Assembly (NCBI GenBank): GCA_964545715.1
Contig: CAZJHX010000112.1
Span: 1 to 34,896 of the forward strand
Length of the DNA stretch: 34,896 nt
DNA from: CAZJHX01 sp964545715
GTDB taxonomy: Bacteria; Myxococcota_A; UBA9042; GCA-2863065
Direction: 5' to 3'
Below, piece by piece: positions 32,112 to 34,896 of the stretch. Made by a program: the position numbers and the translations under genes. Below the pieces are notes generated by a model. It saw only the letters and a list, made by a program, of their open reading frames with translations. It ran no database searches and was not told the origin of the DNA. Within the stretch, counting starts at the first letter, position 1. Each line of letters begins with the position of its first letter.

Positions 32112-33674
32112 CTACTCGTCCGCGAAGGCGCCCTCGGGTTCCTTCAGCATGAGGGCGCAGAACAGGAAGCTGATGGCCGCGCCACCCGCGATAACAAAGA
32201 AGAAGGTGCGGTCGTCGACCAGACTGTAGATGACCAGGTAGCAGACGGCTCCGACGTTGCCGTAGGCGCCCGCCATGCCGGCGATCTGGCCCTGGATGCG
32301 CTTCTTGATGAGCGGCACAAAAGCGAACGTCGCGCCCTCGGCGCCCTGAACAAACATGGAGCAGGCGACTGTGATGACGACGGCGCAGGCGAGCCACCAG
32401 GTGCCGTCGAACATGGGCACCAGCGTGCCGTCGGCGCCCGGCTTGGAGATCATGGCCATGCCGAAGAAACCCAGCGTGATGCCGCACATGTAGATCAGCA
32501 TGATCTTGCGCCGGCTGCCGCCGATATCGGAGAGGTACCCGCCAAGCGGTCGCGCGATCAGGTTGACGAAGGCAAACGACGCGGCGATGAGCCCTGCGTT
32601 GGTCGGGGTCATGGTGAAGACCTTCTCAAAGAACATGGGCAGCATCGACACGACCGCAAGCTCGGCGCCGAAGTTGGCGAAATAGGTGGAGTTGAGGGCC
32701 GCAACGCTGCCCCAGTGGTATTTCTCTTCTTCAGGGACGCCCCGCTTGAGGAGGGGCAGGTTGACGCGCAGAATCCAGGAGATCTGCCCGATCAGGATCG
32801 CCGCCAGCACGATGTACGTGATGTTCACCATCGTGGCCGAGATCAACGGGTGGGCGTCGGGTGTGCCCTTGCCGATTGTGATGCCGCCGATGCGCCACGC
32901 CAGGATCCCCAGCGCGCCGACGAGCGGAATGGTCCACAGAACGTACTGCACCAGATCGCCGTAAGAGCTGACCTCCATGGGGCCGGCTTTCTTGGCCTTG
33001 ACGAAGTGGTAAGACTTGGTCGCGCCCTCTTTGGGGACGTCGGTGACCAGGAAGTAGTAGGCGATGCCGTAGAAGAACGCGACGGCGCCGTTGAACGCCA
33101 TGGCGTAGCGCCACCCGTCCTCACCACCGCCGAAGACGCTGACCGCGATCCAGGGCAGGGTCATGGCCGCCGCGGCCGACCCGAAGTTGCCCCAGCCGGC
33201 GTAGAAGCCCTCTGCGCGTCCGATCCACTTGGGCGGGAACCACTGACCCACCATTCGGATGCCGATGACGAAGCCCGCACCGATCACGCTGAGGATCAGG
33301 CGAGAGACCATGAGCTGGGTGAACGTGTTGCCGAACGCAAACATGATGGCTGGAATGGCCATCACCACCATCAGGATTGAGAAGACGATGCGAGGGCCGT
33401 ATTTGTCGATGAGCGCGCCCACGATGATGCGCCCGGGGATGGTCAAAGCGACGTTGCAGATCGCTAAGACTTTGATGTGCTCTTTGGTCAACCACCCGGT
33501 GGTTTTCAACATGGTGGTCGCGAGCGGCGCCATGTTGAACCACACAAAGAACGTGATGAAGAACGCTATCCACGTGTAGTGGAGCGTCTTGATGTCCTCC
33601 CGACTAAACGCCAGGAGATCAAACTTCAGTTCGGCTTGCTCACCGGATGAGCCTCCGCCGTTGGAGCCCGTCAC
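32112..33674 (-). CDS. MFS transporter of the NarK nitrate/nitrite porter (NNP) type
   Basis: The GTG at 33674 has GGAGG seven bases upstream; a longer frame from the ATG at 33716 lacks such a site. The 520-residue protein has about 12 membrane helices. N-P-G-R-I-I-V-G-A-L-I-D-K-Y-G-P-R is the MFS loop 2-3 motif. F-Y-A-G-W-G-N-F-G-S resembles the NNP nitrate signature, and A-R-P-L-G-G-Y-L-S-D resembles the second conserved Arg helix of NarK. Uptake or exchange of nitrate/nitrite is the family-based prediction, with other anions possible. No nitrate reductase or nitrite reductase gene is nearby; the partners are the nucleotidyltransferase and exonuclease that usually accompany other transporters. 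Confidence 0.8.
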   Translation of the reverse strand: MTGSNGGGSSGEQAELKFDLLAFSREDIKTLHYTWIAFFITFFVWFNMAPLATTMLKTTGWLTKEHIKVLAICNVALTIPGRIIVGALIDKYGPRIVFSILMVVMAIPAIMFAFGNTFTQLMVSRLILSVIGAGFVIGIRMVGQWFPPKWIGRAEGFYAGWGNFGSAAAAMTLPWIAVSVFGGGEDGWRYAMAFNGAVAFFYGIAYYFLVTDVPKEGATKSYHFVKAKKAGPMEVSSYGDLVQYVLWTIPLVGALGILAWRIGGITIGKGTPDAHPLISATMVNITYIVLAAILIGQISWILRVNLPLLKRGVPEEEKYHWGSVAALNSTYFANFGAELAVVSMLPMFFEKVFTMTPTNAGLIAASFAFVNLIARPLGGYLSDIGGSRRKIMLIYMCGITLGFFGMAMISKPGADGTLVPMFDGTWWLACAVVITVACSMFVQGAEGATFAFVPLIKKRIQGQIAGMAGAYGNVGAVCYLVIYSLVDDRTFFFVIAGGAAISFLFCALMLKEPEGAFADE

Positions 33675-33681
33675 AGTTGTA

Positions 33682-33686
33682 CCTCC
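33682..33686 (-). promoter_or_regulatory. Ribosome binding site deciding the transporter start
   Basis: GGAGG on the minus strand, seven bases before the GTG at 33674, is the best ribosome site in the region and argues against the longer frame from 33716. The 188-base gap on to the divergent TPR gene also holds AT-richer sequence near 33720-33735, where a promoter may lie, but no clear -35/-10 pair. Confidence 0.55.
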
Positions 33687-33862
33687 GCTGGTTTGTGCAT
33701 TGGCGATAAGTACCATCGGCGTTATCTAAGTATCCTGACCCGACTCAACGTCTCGCACGCAGCGCTTCAGGGGCCGACCGCCGATTGACGGTGGTCATGC
33801 GATGGCCGGCGTCAGCGCTTGTAAGAGCCATCGGCGATGTGGGATCGTCTGACACCGACGTG

Positions 33863-34896
33863 ATGACTGGCAGGCTTGCACACAAAAGGCAGAGGGCCGT
33901 CTCGCGCGTCCTTGCGGCCTGGCTGGTGGGGGCGCTGGCGCTGGTCGTGTGTCCGGACCACGTCGACGCTCGGCGGCCGCCCAAAGACACCCCCCAGACG
34001 CGCGCCAACGCCGCCTACGATGCGGCGCAGCAGGCATTTCGCGATGGGCGCTATCAGGATGCGGTCGGCGGCCTGGAGACGGCCTATCGCCTGCACCCCA
34101 ACCCGCTGTTTCTCTACAACCTGGGGCGGGTGCGCGAAAAGCTGGGCCAGCTGCAGGAGGCTCACCGCAACTATCTGAAGCTGTTGGTCGTGCCCGGGCT
34201 GACCCCCCAGGTACGGCGCCTCGCGGATGAGCGCATCGCGGCGCTGAAGTCGATCGTGGGCAAGGCAGTCATGCGCTTTGACGGCGAGTCCTCCGCCATC
34301 GTCCAGCTGGACGGCCGACTCGTGCCCGAGCCGGGACGGGACCGCGCCGTCACGCCCGGCACGCATCAGCTCTGTGTCATCGCCGCCGCCAAGACCGCAC
34401 GCTGCTGGCGGCGCGAGCTTCCGGTTGGGATGCGCACGCGGCTTCCGATCGACTCGCCGTCGCAGACGCGGGCTCATTTGGTGTGGACCCCGGCGGCGGA
34501 TGTCGAGCGTGTGATTCTGGACGGCCACCGGCTGATGCTCGATGTGAGCCGGACGTGGCAGATCGAGGTCGATGCGGGCAAGCACGTGCTGGAGACGGTG
34601 GGCGCCCGGTCCACTAAAGAGCACGTCGACCTTGTTCCAGGGCGCACGCGGCCCTTTCTGATGCTCGAGGGCGACGGCCGGGACGCGGACCCGATCAAAG
34701 CGACCAGCGTGCGGGGGACCGATCCCTGGCCGTGGATCACTGTTGGTTTGGGTGGCGCCACCGCGGCGGGAGGCGCTGTTTTGATGGCGGTGGCGGCCGG
34801 CAAGCGGTCCGAGATCTCGGATCGCCCGACGCCCGACCTCAAGGACGGCCAGGAGGTACGCGACGAGACCACCTGGAACGCCACCGAGACCAACAC
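33863..34896 (+). CDS. TPR and PEGA-like envelope protein, 3'-truncated by the window edge
   Basis: The frame is open to the last base with no stop, so the gene continues beyond the window. The ATG chosen gives a clean signal peptide (basic MTGRLAHKRQR, then hydrophobic VLAAWLVGALALVV). A GTG one codon earlier or an ATG at 33797 are alternatives, and none has a clear Shine-Dalgarno. TPR-like repeats follow (about 43-110: ANAAYDAAQQAFRDGRYQDA, then NPLFLYNLGRVREKLG). A PEGA-like beta segment comes next (about 130-200: AIVQLDGRLVPEP...VTPGTHQLCV), then a membrane helix at about 288-312 (ITVGLGGATAAGGAVLMAVA). Such TPR/PEGA proteins are common in Myxococcota envelopes. The function is unknown, with a role in protein-protein contacts or peptidoglycan association. 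Confidence 0.75.
   Translation, partial: MTGRLAHKRQRAVSRVLAAWLVGALALVVCPDHVDARRPPKDTPQTRANAAYDAAQQAFRDGRYQDAVGGLETAYRLHPNPLFLYNLGRVREKLGQLQEAHRNYLKLLVVPGLTPQVRRLADERIAALKSIVGKAVMRFDGESSAIVQLDGRLVPEPGRDRAVTPGTHQLCVIAAAKTARCWRRELPVGMRTRLPIDSPSQTRAHLVWTPAADVERVILDGHRLMLDVSRTWQIEVDAGKHVLETVGARSTKEHVDLVPGRTRPFLMLEGDGRDADPIKATSVRGTDPWPWITVGLGGATAAGGAVLMAVAAGKRSEISDRPTPDLKDGQEVRDETTWNATETN

Noticed and set aside
33812..34624. 270-codon minus-strand frame at the right end
   Set aside because: It lies antisense to a plus frame with a signal peptide, TPR-like repeats and a PEGA-like segment, and shows no domain of its own.
1..34896. CRISPR arrays, tRNA/rRNA genes, insertion sequences or prophage
   Set aside because: I saw no regularly spaced repeats, tRNA-like arms, transposase or phage structural genes on reading both strands.

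Overview
The window is bacterial DNA of high GC content joined, at about position 570, to a short AT-rich eukaryotic fragment. Positions 1-570, read on the minus strand, give one uninterrupted alpha/beta-hydrolase sequence only if four in-frame TAA codons mean glutamine, as in the ciliate nuclear code. The rest is bacterial and looks like Myxococcota (former Deltaproteobacteria). The signs are MopE-type metal-binding motifs next to a VWA domain, very large multidomain proteins, frequent GTG/TTG starts, stop/start overlaps, and a TPR-plus-PEGA-like protein. The join is most simply an assembly or amplification chimera, and the organism call is moderate.

Positions 571-22117 hold a tight co-directional cluster: a VWA/MopE surface protein missing its 5' end, a small unknown protein, a tubulin-like protein with an intact GTP-binding loop, and a Rossmann/membrane protein that may be a degenerate second tubulin-like member. 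Next come a 2351-residue membrane protein carrying an apparently dead MrfA-type (DUF1998/MZB) helicase and a transglutaminase-like fold, a stand-alone RCK-type NAD-binding subunit, and a fusion of a TAXI solute-binding domain, an ion-channel pore and RCK domains. Gaps are -4 to +19 bases. Two very small genes of unknown function follow (22190-22730).

Positions 22736-28348: a second channel-like protein with two RCK/TrkA-N domains lies on the minus strand. Divergent from it is a GTGA/ATGA-coupled trio: a coiled-coil membrane protein, an FtsK-type ATPase with four membrane segments but no gamma domain, and a small single-HKD PLD-family protein. An unknown acidic-tailed protein comes next.

Positions 28358-33674 (minus) hold a separate unit: a NarK/NNP-like MFS transporter, a CBS/DUF294 nucleotidyltransferase, and a membrane HAMP/PAS protein ending in a DnaQ-type exonuclease. 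The last gene, a TPR/PEGA-like envelope protein, runs off the right edge.

Taken together, 571-28348 looks like an undescribed envelope-associated system. A VWA sensor or adaptor, a tubulin-like polymer, a membrane-anchored non-catalytic helicase scaffold and ligand- or nucleotide-sensing channels sit beside a DNA pump and a PLD nuclease. Whether it serves membrane remodelling, transport or defence cannot be decided from sequence alone.
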